Below are positions 63,891-64,000 of a DNA stretch of 64,000 nucleotides, in pieces. Each line of letters opens with the position of its first letter. Position 1 is the stretch's first letter. A program made the translations under genes and the position numbers. The DNA comes from Candidatus Magnetominusculus dajiuhuensis (GTDB lineage Bacteria; Nitrospirota; Thermodesulfovibrionia; Thermodesulfovibrionales; Magnetobacteriaceae): positions 1 to 64,000 of the forward strand of contig JADFXP010000004.1 in NCBI GenBank assembly GCA_015233465.1, read 5' to 3'. A model generated the notes under the pieces. That model saw only the letters and a program-made list of their open reading frames with translations. It was not told where the DNA came from and searched no databases.

Positions 63891-64000
63891 CTTAGTTATT
63901 ATATATTTTCATGTTGTGAAATAACAAATTTGTTTGTCAATTATTAGGATTTTTGTTGGACTTAAAACTCATCCATTTTCTAATTATTGTATTATAAACA

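Overview
The window is AT-rich (about one third G+C by eye) and comes from a Gram-negative bacterium. Evidence for this is a Wza-type outer-membrane export lipoprotein, a NosL-like lipoprotein and an AlgI-type O-acetylation pair. The His-Gln-Trp-Arg-Gln-Pro histidine kinases, the class III PHA synthase (PhaC plus PhaE) and a piece of a selenocysteine tRNA fit an anaerobic or microaerophilic Nitrospirota- or Desulfobacterota-like organism. That placement is inference from gene style, not from a marker gene.

Left half, 1 to about 32038: an integrated mobile element whose left end lies outside the window. Its right end is a 27-bp copy of a tRNA 3' end at 32012-32038. The eight-pair acceptor strand, G discriminator and CCA match tRNA-Sec (selC), and a tyrosine integrase (30748-31992) sits beside it. 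The element carries its own replication genes: a tandem AAA+ ATPase, a CHC2/TOPRIM primase-helicase, a family B DNA polymerase of the mobile-element type, a DnaQ-like exonuclease and an HU protein. Just after the primase lies a 3+3 inverted array of 11-bp-phased repeats (5310-5395), a good origin candidate. DUF2958, DUF2130, HTH and DUF3102-like genes lie between. The cargo is a complete type I Zorya anti-phage operon (zorABCD, 14660-22294), then a DUF3800 gene with a probable structured RNA behind it. After these comes a graveyard of toxin-antitoxin and abortive-infection genes, several broken by in-frame stops, and a serine recombinase. A short near-identical copy of part of the polymerase gene lies near the integrase.

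Middle, 32238-43232: one tightly packed operon of seven signalling genes, directly beyond the attachment site. It holds five histidine kinases with varied sensor parts (REC-PAS, GAF-PAS-PAS-GAF, 2TM-PAS, multi-TM-PAS-PAS, REC), a stand-alone receiver and a receiver-PP2C phosphatase. There is no DNA-binding output, so the outlet is probably the phosphatase and partner switching. A related kinase (28784-30031) lies inside the element.

Right part, 43900-64000: mostly chromosomal housekeeping and surface genes. They are a NosL-like lipoprotein, an AddB-like Fe-S nuclease, a ferredoxin, an MBOAT acyltransferase with an SGNH-like partner, a three-gene polysaccharide export set (tyrosine-kinase-like ATPase, Wza, Wzz), phaC-phaE plus a coiled-coil partner, and two tandem GT39-like membrane glycosyltransferases. 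Inserted at 50473-54104 is a decayed phage-tail fragment with a tail chaperone-like gene, a secreted protein and a broken tape-measure gene. REP-like palindromes flank the polysaccharide genes.
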